Assembly: GCA_023846275.1 (NCBI GenBank)
Contig: CM043868.1
Span: 18,447,755-18,511,754 of the forward strand
Origin: Vanilla planifolia
Taxonomy: Eukaryota > Streptophyta > Magnoliopsida > Asparagales > Orchidaceae
Length of the DNA: 64,000 bases
Direction of reading: 5' to 3'
This document shows positions 1 through 12,050 of this stretch, one piece after another. Numbering within the stretch: position 1 is the first letter of the stretch; the number at the start of each line of letters is the position of its first letter. The notes beneath the pieces are model-generated. The model had not been told where the DNA came from. It ran no database searches and saw only the letters and a program-made list of their open reading frames with translations. A program made the translations under genes and the position numbers.

Positions 1-50
1 TCTAAACCCAGGTCACACTATCTATTGGTGGGTGAATAATTAAACAATTG

Positions 51-82
<32 letters not shown>

Positions 83-134
83 AACATCGAAAGATCAAAG
101 AGCAATATCGTTATGAACGCTTAGCTGCCACAAA

Positions 135-165
<31 letters not shown>

Positions 166-2105
166 TTCTAGCTTCAAATTTTGAAAGCCTAAAAGATCGA
201 TAGGCCACACTTTCACAGTTTGGTATTCGTACTAAAAATCAAAATCAAATGAGCTTTCACCTTTTTGTTCCACGTGATATTTCTTTTCTTATTGAGGTCA
301 TCGTAGAACTCCTATATTATCTTTTAACAGATGTGTCACCCAAGCTAAACTCCCTAACTGATAATTACTTCCTCCTAGATCGACCTACAGAAGTGAGACT
401 TGGAGCCAAAAAGAGGGGCTGGACCCCACCTTTATCTCATGGAATAAGTAAAAGAATGCTAAAAGTAGTGATATTTTCAGTTTCATTAACTCACCAACTC
501 CCACTTATGCTACACCTCTCAAGTCATTTCATAAAATCGAACTAAAGTCAAGCTTAATAGGGTTTTCTTTCTCACAAATTCTATCAAGCTTATTCCCTTG
601 GCTATGGTTTTGCAAGATAATAGACAAGGACAGTGGGAATCTCGTTAATCAATTCATGTGTGTCACTAAATAGATAACAAGGCATTTGGCTACTTAAGAG
701 AGTCATAGTTACTCTTACATTTTACTCGTGCTTGGTTGAATCGCTTTACTTTGACATTCAAAGTACGAAGCAAAAATGGCATTGCTTGAGCATCCTCAAG
801 GACCATCACAATATTTTGTTTTAATTAAATAGTTATATTGCCCATATTCATATTAGCTTTGAGTCAATTATTTGATGCCTGACGAAGGCCCCTAAAGGGA
901 CACTCCCAATTCATCCCCCAGTTAGCATGCATTGACCTACTCTCGCCATGCAAGCAGCTCAAGTAATCCTTAAAGACAATCCTTTTCTCGAAGTTATAGA
1001 TCCATTTTGTCGACTTCCCTTGCCTACATTGCTCCATCGACCAGATGTTGTTTGCCTTGGAGACATGATGCAGTTATGAGTACGACCGAGCATGGAAGGC
1101 ACTCAGCCATCCTTGCTTTTCAAGGGCTGCCAGGGGTGCATTGGAAACTGCTCAACATGCAGTGCTCTTCCAACTGCTTGGTTCTACCTCCGACGAAGCC
1201 ATTTTGCAGCCAACAGGCTATTAAAAAAAATAAATAACTCTTCCTGAGGCCCCCACCGACGTCTCTGGACCACTTGACATTGCCATCCACCGTAGCATGC
1301 TGATTCGAGAATTTTAACTTGACTCCCTTTCAAAGCTTGTGCCAAATGGCACTCTCCGATGGGTTTCTCCTGTCTCTTAGGATAGACTAACTCATGTGCA
1401 AGTGTCATTCACATAGAACCTTTCTCTCCTTTGGCCTTCAAAGTTCTCATTTGAATATTTGCTACTACCACCAAGATTTGCACCAATGGACGCTCCATGA
1501 TGTCTCGCACCCCATATTTGTTAGTGACCGTTGCAACCCCTCTTACTCGTTGGTGCCTTGCAAGTCATTGATGGCCAAGTGTGCGTCACATGCATACGAG
1601 ACATTAATTTTACTAACTAGTTGGTTCGACAAGTAAGTTGATACACACTCCTTAACAGATTTAAACTTTCATGACCACCGTTCTACTATCTTAATCAACG
1701 AACACCTTTTGTAAGCTCTTTGTTAGCGCACAGTTGAACACCATAACCCAACTTTTGGTTTATCCTTCATTGCCAGTTTTGCTTACCAAAAATGGCCCAC
1801 TTGGAGCATAGATTCCTTGGCTCAACTCATCAAAGTAGTCAAGCCTTCTTACCTCTTTAATGTTTGAGAATAGATCAAGGGCATTATGCCTTTGTTGCCT
1901 CTAATAATTGGCTTTACCTAATGGAAATCTAACTATGGCTCTAGCAATCTTAAGGGAAACTTCAAAAGGAACCAACTACTAGATTGTTCGATTAGTCTTT
2001 CGCCTCTATACCCAAGTTAGACAAACGATTTGCATGATAGTATCACTTAGGGCCTCCACTAGAATTCCTTTGGCTTTGCCCTGCTCAAGCATATTTCGCT
2101 AGAGT
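1..2105 (-). pseudogene. Decayed nuclear 26S (25S) rRNA fragment, antisense
   Basis: The plus strand reads as the reverse complement of plant cytosolic large-subunit rRNA. Highly conserved blocks are recognisable in the correct order, for example around 60-110, 140-175, 205-235, 310-340, 480-535, 620-720, 880-900, 1010-1100, 1430-1490, 1640-1690, 1780-1810 and 1980-2100. Roughly the last two thirds of the molecule is represented, and the match stops near 2105. The 3' end of the rRNA lies off the left edge of the window. Against the conserved plant sequence as I remember it, there are many C-to-T and G-to-A changes and several deletions in the GC-rich expansion segments. It therefore cannot be a working rRNA gene, and the decay resembles deamination of methylated cytosine. 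No 5.8S, ITS or 18S is seen to the right. The small ORFs inside are chance readings. Confidence 0.93.
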
Positions 2106-3081
2106 TTCCTATTATAGTCCTTTTTCTTGTTCTCTTACTTTTGATTTAATTCTTCAGTTATAGTAAAGCTTTCTCAAAAGTTTTGCAACTTCTATTTTCT
2201 CTTTATTATGGTTTTCTTATTCTATGTGAGCTTTTCCTTCTCTCTCCTATATACCTCAAAAACAACAACACAATAATGTGCACTACTCAACTACCTATTT
2301 AATGACATTGCTTAACTCTCCAATTATCCTTGCATGCTCGAGCTCTCGAACTCATTTGCTCTTATAGACCCAAGATCGAATTATCCCTTGTCGCCTTTTG
2401 TAAGCATTTTAATGACTATCATTATTAGTTTAGTAATTGATGAGATTAGGGAACGACGTGCATTTGATCAAATTAGTTGGGTGTAAAACATAAACTAAGT
2501 ATGTTAATCAATTGTTTGAGCCACATTTATTTTGATAAAATAAATTGTTGCTGAAACATGCTTCCAATATTGTGCCAACTAGTCATAAGTGCTAGTAAAA
2601 ATTAACATTTTGCCCCTCTAACATTTTATTTTTTTACAAATCTATCTTTCATCAAAACCAATTACAATTATGCTTAAATTCTCAAAATTACGAATGTACC
2701 ATAGCATAGTGGACTTTATTTTATTTGCATATCAACCCTCTACAAATTGGTTTTGAATTAGCCTAAATTCCATTTTTAAAAATTATAATTACATCTAAAT
2801 ATTTAAAAATTCATAAGAAATTCTCTAGGTCTTCAAAAATTACTACCTCAACCTCGTTTACTCATCTCTTGGAGTTCTTCGTATTTATACGATCAAATAA
2901 TATATATTTTTTTTACCAAGTTTGAGTGTATTATTACACACTCTTCAATATTTTATAATTATTTTAATATTTTATATATAAATGATCTATTTTAAGAAAT
3001 TAACTTAATCAAGTTCAACCATACTGGATCTTGATCTTTTTAGCATGATTTTAAAATTTATTCTATTTTGATCAGGATAAA

Positions 3082-3146
3082 GTAATACACTTCTATTATT
3101 TAAACCACTGAATTTGATTTAGAGAATGTAATACACTTCTATTATT
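3082..3146. repeat. 19-bp exact direct repeat, period 46
   Basis: GTAATACACTTCTATTATT occurs at 3082-3100 and again at 3128-3146. It is probably a small local duplication. Confidence 0.8.
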
Positions 3147-4240
3147 ACCTGTTATCTGGATTGTTAGCCTTGAACTTAAGAAAGTATTTGAGTTAGGAAA
3201 ACATTTCTCTTATTGTGATTTATATAATTCACCCACTTCCTTTTGGACCTCAATGATATATAACCAAAGCACCAGATGATTGAACCGATCATCTTATATG
3301 ATTTGCATAACCAAGATTGGCGAAGGGTCAATAATTTATTAACCAAGTCCATAGAAGTCTTAAGCAATCATACTATACAAATCATTAATCGGATAAGTAC
3401 GATTTGATTCATGTAAGCAATAATAATTGTCTATGTTATCCCCTACGTAATTAGCGACAATTAATGATCATACAATATAATGAGGCAATCAAACAAGTTT
3501 GATTGATTCCAAAGTAGGCATAATAGCAATTACCAATTTGGCCTCTATGTTCAACAAGTGATAATTGGTGATCGTACAGAACAATGTGGAAGATTGTACT
3601 CTACGATCTAAATCCAAGAGTAGTGGATTTCAACTGATTTTGTGAGGTCTTTGGAGAACATTTGGAATAGTTTTTGTAGGTATTTTTACTATAAAAAATG
3701 AACAATACTAAATAAGAAGGAATAGAAAGTAAGGAAATAATTACATTAATTTCTTTAAAGTTAAAAAAAGGATATTAAATGTTATTATTGAAATATAATG
3801 AGAATTATGTAGAAAATAAGTAGAGATAAATGAAAGAAAAAAGCTATGAAAAACTCCCTCATAGCCTTCAAATGAATAAGCTGAATAATTATGATGTTAA
3901 GTAGATTAACTTGTTAAGTTCCTTAAGCTAATATTATGGAGTACATGATGGAATGAGCATTTGCATGGCATGACATCATTTACATATATTTTGATTATGT
4001 TATTATATTTTATTATTAATAGTGTATGTATGTATGCATGTGTGTATATGTATGTTTATATATGATATTATAAAATGAGAATATATGATAATTAAAAAAG
4101 AAATAAAAAGATAATAAAGAAAAAGAAAAAAATTCTACTTTACCCTAATGATATACAAGATCATGAGAAAACAAGATAAATGTCAATACTTTTTTATGAT
4201 CATATCTGGTAACTATCTGATATACATCATATTTGATATC

Positions 4241-4474
4241 ATGGGCACTTAAAGGTTGAGTCATAACATTGCAAATGTCTTATCCTTCTCAACAAATGAT
4301 ATTAGTAATAAGAGTAGCTACTTAATGATAGATAAGATAGATATAACCCTTAATGTCGTGAGAACTTAGAGATAAGATAACAGCATGACAAAGGCCTTGT
4401 CCTAATTAACACATGATTTTGGCAACAAGAGATAATGGGTTAATGATAAGAGATGATATAATATAGGATCTTGA
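4241..4474. repeat. Two-unit tandem repeat, about 117 bp per unit
   Basis: The units at about 4241-4357 and 4358-4474 share the same succession of motifs: an ACTTA-containing start, a block about catgacaaa/cattgcaaatg, the word TTGTCCT/TTATCCT, an ACAAATGAT/ACACATGAT block, an AACAAGAG/AATAAGAG block and a terminal TTAATGATA. Divergence is high, so the duplication is old. It may be the enhancer-like repeat of a decayed LTR. Confidence 0.6.
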
Positions 4475-6336
4475 GGAGTGAGGATAGCGATCATATGATA
4501 AAACCTAAGTCAAAAGAAAAAAAATAAAAAAAAATGAAACAATGAAAAAAAATAAACTAATTTGGACATCAAATAAAGAAATTAAAATATATGATATGTG
4601 ATATATGTTAGTAGTATCATATGATAACAATACATAAACATAAGAATGATGCATACTATTATTCATATAGTAATTTAATAAAAACAAATTGATATGTATT
4701 ATTTAGCTATCATTTTTTCTTTATTTTTGGTTATATATTTGTATCATTCATATTATTTTTATGTTTATAGCTAATAGTTTGTTTCTTAAACATATCATAT
4801 ATTTTTCTTACATTATAAACAAAAATACAAACATTCACAAAGCTAACGATTCTTACATGATAAATTAGGATCATGGGTGAGAGAATAAGTTATATTTTGA
4901 ATCTTATGAGAGGTATTCTATATGTGAGTATTTTATTGACAAATATTGTATCAATAATTTTGTTTTTACTTTTCTTATGTATCACGATTTGGATATTGCG
5001 TGTTACTTTTTATTTAATTATACTAGTAAGGACAATTATAAATTGATATGTTTCTGTGTCACTCTCGCTCATTTTCTTAGACAATCACCAAATTCATATG
5101 AAGCCTAATAAAGGAAAAATCCTTTATAACAGATTATGACATTTACTTTTACAATATTATTCTATTTTGATTAAATACATCATAGGTCATATGAAGACTT
5201 TTGTGTAATCAAAATATTGAAACATATTTTGATGTCGTTCTTGTAAAAACTTGAAACGTTAAAGAATATTATAAATATCTTCACAATGACTTTAAGTTAT
5301 TACAAAAATATATAAATTGATTAAATCTTTCAATACAAACAATTGGGTCATCTTTAAAAACGGTTACTAAGATATCTAATATCGCGACAAGGAATTGATA
5401 CAAACATAAACAAGCTAAATGCCATTCTTGAAAATTCATTTCTAGAATAAATCAAGGATGGAAAAAAGCTAAAATAATATATTAAAGAATCAAACTACTT
5501 TGTGTTAAAATTTCTAAAAAAACATCTTTCGTTATTTTAAATATTTGACAATATAAAGTTAGAACGGATTACAAAATAGAAATCCACCAATTAAACGATT
5601 ATGATACTCACCATAATTGATAAATTTACCATAAGGAAAACAAATATAGTCTTATATATCATACAAGTAACATTTTATACTAGTCTAAAATGAGATGCAT
5701 CATGCTAAAATGGTTTCTATTAGCAGTTGTAATGGTGACTGAACGTTATGACTCATCAAAGTCCTAATCGATCAGTATTGAAGATACATAAGAGATTTGT
5801 TAGAAAATTACAAAAATAAATAATTCAACTCAGTAAATATGATTTGAAGGCAAGAAGAATAATGGACGCTTTTCGTACAGAGCATGTAGGAAACTGTCGC
5901 ATGGTTGCCATGCGAGTGCGGCACTTGTTTTACTTCTTTATCTAAAACAAAGCTGCCGACCATTGTAGCTAAGTCAAGGGTTAAACCAAATTAAAGAAGA
6001 ATTTGGCTTAAAAAAATGATGTGATGAAATACATTCACCTGGACCCCAAAAGACGAAGCAGTTCTGGACATATTTGAGTTTTAGAGCAAAAGAAGATGAG
6101 AGAAGCTTACGAAAAGGATTTTTATGATGTATACTCGATTAAAATAGTAATTACTGTTAAAGGAAAAACGCCATTAATTAATCTTTATGACAAGAAGCTG
6201 CTTTTATGTTTAACTTTCAACGCCACTTGTGCGTGACGTCCTTTAGTTAAATGATGTTTTGAGCAAAGCTCTACCATATGGGGATTAAACTAGAACCAAA
6301 AAGTCAATCTACATTAGTTAATGATAAAAGAATAAA

Positions 6337-6344
6337 TATATAAT
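6337..6344 (+). promoter_or_regulatory. TATA-like box upstream of the kinase gene
   Basis: TATATAAT lies about 105 bp before the preferred start codon at 6449, a usual distance for a plant TATA box plus a short leader. The surroundings are AT-rich, so chance occurrence is possible. Confidence 0.4.
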
Positions 6345-6448
6345 TTTTTAATTGATAAAAATGTTATATTTCAATCAAATTAGTTAAAAGAAATAACAAT
6401 AATGTTGGAGAAAAGTATATGCTTTTTGTAGCTCTTGTGATCTACTTC

Positions 6449-7867
6449 ATGGCAGAGACGAGTTTCCAGGAGAGGCTACCGTCCGCGACGGTGGAAGAAT
6501 ACAGGAAGCCGATTCTCCTCGGCCGCTATGAGGTCGGCAAGCTCCTGGGAAAGGGAAACTTCGCCAAGGTCCACCTTGCGCTCAACGTCAGCAGCGGCGA
6601 GACTGTGGCCATCAAGGTGCTCGACAAAGAGAAAATCCTCAAGAGCGGTCTCGCTTCACACATCAAGCGAGAAATCGCCATCCTACGCCGCGTCCGCCAT
6701 CCCAACATTGTTCAGCTCTTTGAGGTGATGGCTACCAAAGCCAAGATCTACTTCGTCATGGAGTACGTCCGCGGCGGTGAACTGTTCAACAAGGTCGCCA
6801 AGGGGCGTCTCCACGAGGACACCGCGCGGGGGTATTTCCAGCAGCTCATCTCCGCCGTCGCATACTGCCACGCCCGCGGAGTCTATCACCGTGATCTCAA
6901 GCCGGAGAACCTCCTCCTCGACGAGAATGGTGGTCTCAAAGTCTCGGATTTCGGTCTTGGCGCCTTATCCGATCAGATCCAACAGGACGGCCTCTTCCAC
7001 ACCTTCTGCGGCACGCCGGCGTACGTTGCGCCGGAAATCCTTGCTCAGAAGGGATACGATGCGGTGAAGGTCGATATTTGGTCATGCGGCGTCGTCCTCT
7101 TCGTTCTCATGGCCGGCTATCTTCCATTCCAAGATCAGAACATTATGGCGATGTATCGCAAAATCTACAGAGGCGAATTCCGGTTACCTAGATGGTTATC
7201 CACCGACGTTTCCCGCCTACTCGTCCGACTCCTCGATATAAACCCTAAAACGCGGATCAACATCCCCGAAATCATGGATAATCGGTGGTTTAAAAAGGGC
7301 TTCAGCCATGTTCGTTTCTATTTCGAAAACGATCGATTCTATAGCCTCGACGACAACGACAAGCCGCTGACTACGCCACAGGAAGACCAATCAGAATTTG
7401 AAACTTCGCAGCAATCCACCTCTTCTTCGGCTACTATACAGAGGAGAGGGCTGGGTTTGCCCAGGCCAGTGAGCCTTAATGCATTTGACATCATCTCCTT
7501 TTCTCCAGGTTTCGACTTGTCTGGTTTTTTTGAGGAAACAGGGGAGGAGAAGAGGTTTGTCTCTGGAGAACCAGTATCTAAGCTTATATCAAAACTAGAG
7601 GAAATCGCCAAAGTAGTTAGCTTTACTGTAAGGAAGAAGGATTATCAGGTCAACTTAGAAGGGAACAGGGAGGGGGAAAAGGGGCCGCTAAAAGTTGCCG
7701 CAGAAATATTTGAGCTTACGCCGTCGCTGGTAATGGTGGAGGTGAAGAAGAAGGCAGGAGATAAGGGGGAGTATGAGGAGTTCTGCAAGACCAATTTGAA
7801 GAAGTTGATGCACAATCAATCCAATCATGGACCCTTCGCGGCCGGTGTTGATTCCGATACGGAGTAG
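6449..7867 (+). CDS. CBL-interacting protein kinase (CIPK, CIPK12/19-like), SnRK3 family
   Basis: A Ser/Thr kinase of the SnRK3/CIPK family. These kinases are activated by calcium-bound CBL proteins and phosphorylate ion transporters and other targets. With the start at 6449 the protein is 472 aa, within the family's usual range. Seen in order: glycine-rich loop GKGNFAKV (34-41), catalytic Lys56, helix-C Glu75, HRD 147-149, DFG 167-169, activation-segment TFCGTP (185-190), APE 194-196, the NAF/FISL motif with NAF at 344-346, and a C-terminal phosphatase-interaction region (about 388-450). It ends in DSDTE. The wording is closest to Arabidopsis CIPK12/CIPK19 as I remember them, and the single exon fits the intron-poor CIPK clade. 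An in-frame ATG at 6419 would add ten hydrophobic residues; I prefer 6449 because MAE matches family N-termini. One oddity is that the Ser after DFGL is Gly171. The kinase core otherwise looks intact. Paralog assignment is an inference. Confidence 0.95.
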   Translation: MAETSFQERLPSATVEEYRKPILLGRYEVGKLLGKGNFAKVHLALNVSSGETVAIKVLDKEKILKSGLASHIKREIAILRRVRHPNIVQLFEVMATKAKIYFVMEYVRGGELFNKVAKGRLHEDTARGYFQQLISAVAYCHARGVYHRDLKPENLLLDENGGLKVSDFGLGALSDQIQQDGLFHTFCGTPAYVAPEILAQKGYDAVKVDIWSCGVVLFVLMAGYLPFQDQNIMAMYRKIYRGEFRLPRWLSTDVSRLLVRLLDINPKTRINIPEIMDNRWFKKGFSHVRFYFENDRFYSLDDNDKPLTTPQEDQSEFETSQQSTSSSATIQRRGLGLPRPVSLNAFDIISFSPGFDLSGFFEETGEEKRFVSGEPVSKLISKLEEIAKVVSFTVRKKDYQVNLEGNREGEKGPLKVAAEIFELTPSLVMVEVKKKAGDKGEYEEFCKTNLKKLMHNQSNHGPFAAGVDSDTE

Positions 7868-8930
7868 AAGAAACTGCACGATTGAGAAGAACAGGACGTT
7901 CCTCGTCCTCCTCGTCTGTGCTGTAATCTCTATGTAGATTAAGTAGTTTGTAGGGTACGAAATCCATGCTCAGGGAAGGTGGAAATTAGCTAATCCTCGA
8001 GTTTTATTTATTATTTGAAGGAATTCTACAACTTAAAATGCTGATGTTTAAAAAAAAATAATAAGCGAGAACACTTTTTTTTATTTTGAATATAACAAAA
8101 TGCACGGTTAACGATTTAATTTGAAGCTAATTAGATAAAGATTCAGAGTTAGATTGAAGATTTTAAATTTGAGCTTAATTCAGTTCAAACTTTGAATAGG
8201 AAACTTAATTAGGCATGAATTAAGTTAAATATAATTTATTAATTATTGGTTTGAATTTGAACTGTCAAATTTAATTTATTTTTTTATTAGTTTTTATAAT
8301 ATTTTGTAAATTGTAATGATTAAAATATTCATAATTAAAAAGTTCCTAAATAATATGATTAATCTCAACATATCTCATAAACATCCATTAAAACTCATAG
8401 ATTTAAGGAAAAAAATACATTTATATTTTGAAAAAAGTATCATGTAAAATTCAAATTTTGATTTCCAATGATCTTTATGCTTAGCAATTTGATCAAATTG
8501 TTATTTTAACAATTCGTTTGTTTATCATAAATAAGAACAAAGTAAAATATCTATTAAGTATTGTTCTAAAGTTGATCATTTTATATGATGAGTGATATCT
8601 TTTTTGAAAGACATCATTTTTTATAATATATTATTTAATTTATTCAAAAATAAAAATGTTAATGAGAAAATTGAAGAATAAAAAAATCATAAAACATGAT
8701 TTGAAATAGAAACAATTATCTAACATATTAGGGTGTTGGATTGAAAAGAACTTTGTTCCCTAATTTTTACAAGTGTATAATCATTGTAATGATAAAAATA
8801 AACAAGGTAAATAATTTCTCTTAACAACCATTGAATTTTAACATGAACTTGTTCTCACCAATCACAATTATATTAATTCAAATGCGGAGTCTGATTTTAT
8901 TAATTTTTAGATGATGTTTATCATATTTAT
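7868..8930. other. CIPK 3' flank and AT-rich spacer
   Basis: The first 120 bp or so after the stop are of moderate GC content and probably form the 3' UTR. I saw no clear AATAAA close by; AT-rich candidate signals lie near 8000-8065. The rest to 8930 is AT-rich with no supported gene. Confidence 0.5.
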
Positions 8931-9121
8931 ATGTGCAAAACTATACAAGCCAAGTGAAAGATTTCCCAAACCGCAGGCAACTCAACAGGTGCTGAATGTT
9001 CAATCTTCAGGGCCAATTTAGGTTAAATCACAGATGATGAATAAAGGTGATTATTCTCCAGGCCGGAGGAAGAATGAATCTTCATCTTGATTTGCCTTAG
9101 CTCAGTCTTGTTTCATTATTT

Positions 9122-9384
9122 TTAGATTAGGAATGCTCCTGTACGGTGTTTTACTTCTTCAAGACCTTCACATGCAGGCCAAAGGAAATGTTCCGGGTAA
9201 AGCCTGTTGAACACAAGCAGCAATGTTATATGTCCAACTTCAATCAGCTGGATTGCTGGTACATGTCGCATTCCTGCAGCTTTTACATTTATTGGCAATT
9301 GCACACCATCAGCAATTTTAATCGGCCTGAAGATTGTGTTGAATTTAGTTTGAAACTCGATAGTGCATCCCAGCATCAGAAAAC
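9122..9384 (-). CDS. Possible terminal exon of an unidentified gene (about 85 codons)
   Basis: I do not recognise this protein. On the minus strand an open frame runs from a plausible 3' splice site (TTGCTGCAG followed by GTTTTC at 9384) to a TAA at 9122-9124. The peptide has the balanced composition of a real protein, including the stretches KIADGVQLP, AAGMRHVPAIQLIEVGH and FLWPACEGLEEVK. It sits in an island (8935-9400) clearly less AT-rich than its flanks. The 190 bp to the left could be a 3' UTR. No upstream exon was found; a decayed LINE begins about 215 bp to the right. The opposite strand also carries an open frame (9146-9463), so the coding strand is not certain. It could be a gene relic or the end of a gene with large repeat-filled introns. 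Confidence 0.3.
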
Positions 9385-9599
9385 CTGCAGCAATTTGAAA
9401 TTTGATAATAGAAGAAAACGATTCATTGCTGCAGTTACTTCACAATTTTTCACATTTCTGTAAAATCCTCAATGTTCGAAAAAAGTAGCATTTCAATAAA
9501 TATTTCATAAACAGGGAATTGTAGGGAATCAAATTCACGTATAACTCAGCAAAAGTCTTACTTAAATGTGGAAAATCTCGAACCTACTTCATGAGATTG

Positions 9600-12050
9600 T
9601 AAGGGATAACCGCATATTTCTTGCTGTGTTACTTGAAATCAGAGCTATGAACTGTAATAGAAGAGATTTTTACAGAATGTTTGGGTGGAATTGAACCTTC
9701 TTGCCCAACATATTTCTAGATTTTCTGGGGTATTGTCATTTTATAGAGGAACTGGCTGCAGGTGAATATTATTGCACATTCATCTCTGGTGATTACGAAT
9801 GAAGCATGCAGCACTGGAAACTTGTCATTGTTATGCTGTTTACACTTCTAAGGACCATATTACCCAACGGGCAACATGGAATCAAATAACTCTTAAATGT
9901 TTTAATTTTGAGGATCCTTTCTTTGTCATGGGTGATTTCAACGTTATCCTCTACGAAGGAGAAAAAAATGGTGGCAAAAAGTTCAGCTTTGGAATTCCTC
10001 AGGAGGAATTTATGCAAATCATCAACAAGTTGAGTTGTGAGATCTGGGCTTCATTGGCAACAAATTCACCTGATGCAACAACGAAGATGTAATGCTCGAG
10101 TCAGTAAGGGACTGGATAGATCATTTCTAAATGTCAATGGTTTACAGGAATTCCCGAAATCGACAGTCCATCATCTCCTTCAATGTGGTTCTGACTATTG
10201 CCCTATGCTTATAGATTTTCAGAACCTTAAACTTGGGAAGTCTAACCATTTGAGAACATATGGCTACTAGCCTCGAAATCAAGATCTATTGTGAATGAGA
10301 TTTGGCATAAAAAAGCTAATGGGAAGCCCATGTCAATTCTTTACACTAAATTTGCTAAAGTGCTTACTGCTTTGAACAAGTGGAGCAAACAGGAATTTAG
10401 AGACATCACAAAGAATGATCGCACTCTTAAAAATGATATCCAAGAGCTTCAGTAAAAAGTATTAGAGATTGGCTTCATTGAACAAGAGCATTCTCACTTG
10501 GCTATTCAGGTAACTGATTATTATAGTGCCATATCCATGATCGAAATACATGCCTTTTTCACACCACTGCAACCTGGAAGTATAGAACTAATTATATTCA
10601 TCAACTTGAAGATAATAAGGACAACATTATCACTTCTCAAAAGGAAATTCATTATACTATTCTCCAATTTTTCAAAGACAATTGGTGCCTACCAACTATA
10701 CAATCTTACCATTTTGCGAACTTTAGGCCACAGCACTCCCTCACCCCCGAGCAAGCAGTTGCTCTTATTATTCTGATCATTGATGAGGAAATTAAAAAAA
10801 CTTCTTCGCTATTCGGAACAACAAGACTCCGAGCATTGGTGGAATCTCTGGGAATTTATTTGTGGTTATTGGAGCATCACAAATGGTGACATTAATTGGA
10901 CGACACACCAATTTTTTGAGAAAGATCATATGCCTATCAAAAAGAAAGACACATTGGTCTTTAGATCCCTAAAACACTGTGGGCCTCCAAGCCAGGATGC
11001 TTCAGGCCACATAGTGTAATGTCATTTACAAGGACATTACCAAGATTATGATTGCTTATCTTTAGGTGGTTCTCTCTAATATCATGGCAACGGAGTAGAT
11101 TACCTTTGTCCTTTGACAAGTCATTTCGGATAATATTTTCTTTGCCTACGAAATGTCAAACTACATGCACCATTCCACGTCCAAAGGATTGATGGCCATC
11201 AAATTGGATATGTATTAGACCTATGAGAAGGTCAAGTGGCATTTCCATCTCTATATGCTTTAGCAAATCAGTTTTCCCATCTTGTGGTGTAACTTGTTGA
11301 AGGCTTGTATTTCTAATCCATGTTATGGATCTTGTACAATGTTGCTAAGCTTCTTTGGATCACAACTTCAAGAAGATTCGGACAATGTTATCCTCGTTTG
11401 CCATATCTATTTGTTATTTTGTTTGAGTAGAGTATCTCTCATCTCATCCACAGCTAAGCCACTCAGCTGTCTCCAATTGGATTTTGAATATTCCAAGCTT
11501 CACCCCTAATAATCCACATTCTTTTTGTCGATGATGTCATGATCTACATTCTAGCCACGTGTTTTGTAGTTACCACCTCTAACAAAATTATGTAGTAATA
11601 TAGTGACTAATCTAGACAAACTATAAACCAATAAAAGTCTAGCATTGAGTTTAGTCATGGAATTATTCATAAATGAAAAAAATATGACTGTTAACAAGCT
11701 CCACATAAAATAACTCGAGTCAAGTATTTTGGTATTCTTAACCACCCAACCTCAAAAGAAGGATTTCTTATTTCTAACTCAACAACTAGTGACAAGGATT
11801 TTTAGCTTGGCCAACACATTCCCTCTCAATAAGGGTTAGATTAACAATGATCGACTTCATCCTAGTTAATTCCCACATACTTTTTGGCTTATTGTGCTAT
11901 TCCTATAGGTATTTTATCAAGCATGCATTATTAGGAAGTATCTTTACAGTGGCTCTCTTAAACATAAAGTCATCCACTGCATTAATTGAGTTCAAGTTGC
12001 CTTGCCGAAGGATTTGTGTAACATCCAAGAATCAAAGACGATTTTAGTAA
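9600..12050 (+). mobile_element. LINE (non-LTR) retrotransposon relic: endonuclease and reverse transcriptase part
   Basis: Translations in shifting frames read as a plant L1-type ORF2. First comes a weak LLE-type endonuclease start near 9640. The AP-endonuclease motif GDFNVI is at about 9931-9948, and SDYCP, the SDHCP motif, at 10190-10204. Next is an LNKWSKQEF linker near 10370. The reverse transcriptase follows, with ISDN-FAYEM and KLDM (11200-11211), a PRLPYLF block (PLSPYLF) near 11390-11420 and the catalytic box FVDD at 11524-11535. KYFGI-like and IDFILVNSHI-like thumb motifs follow to about 12010. Many stops and frameshifts show it is dead. The ORFs at 9799, 10037, 11282 and 11847 are pieces of it. 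The sequence around FVDD closely resembles the second LINE at 22.6 kb, so both probably belong to one family. Confidence 0.88.

Larger units (their letters stand above)
2106..6330. other. AT-rich intergenic DNA with short local repeats
   Basis: No gene is recognised. The stretch is AT-rich with no long ORF. It holds a 19-bp exact direct repeat (3082-3100 and 3128-3146, period 46) and a two-unit tandem repeat at 4241-4474. Purine-rich runs near 4090-4130 and 4510-4560 look like parts of old LTRs, but no element could be delimited. The last 300 bp before 6330 contain an ACGT-core motif (TGACGTC at 6234-6240) and may form the distal promoter of the kinase gene. Confidence 0.6.

Noticed and set aside
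249..1636. Short ORFs on both strands
   Set aside because: They lie within the decayed 26S rRNA and follow rRNA sequence, so they are chance frames.
6526..7967. Several ORFs overlapping the kinase gene in other frames and antisense
   Set aside because: Shadows of the GC-rich CIPK reading frame with no family resemblance.
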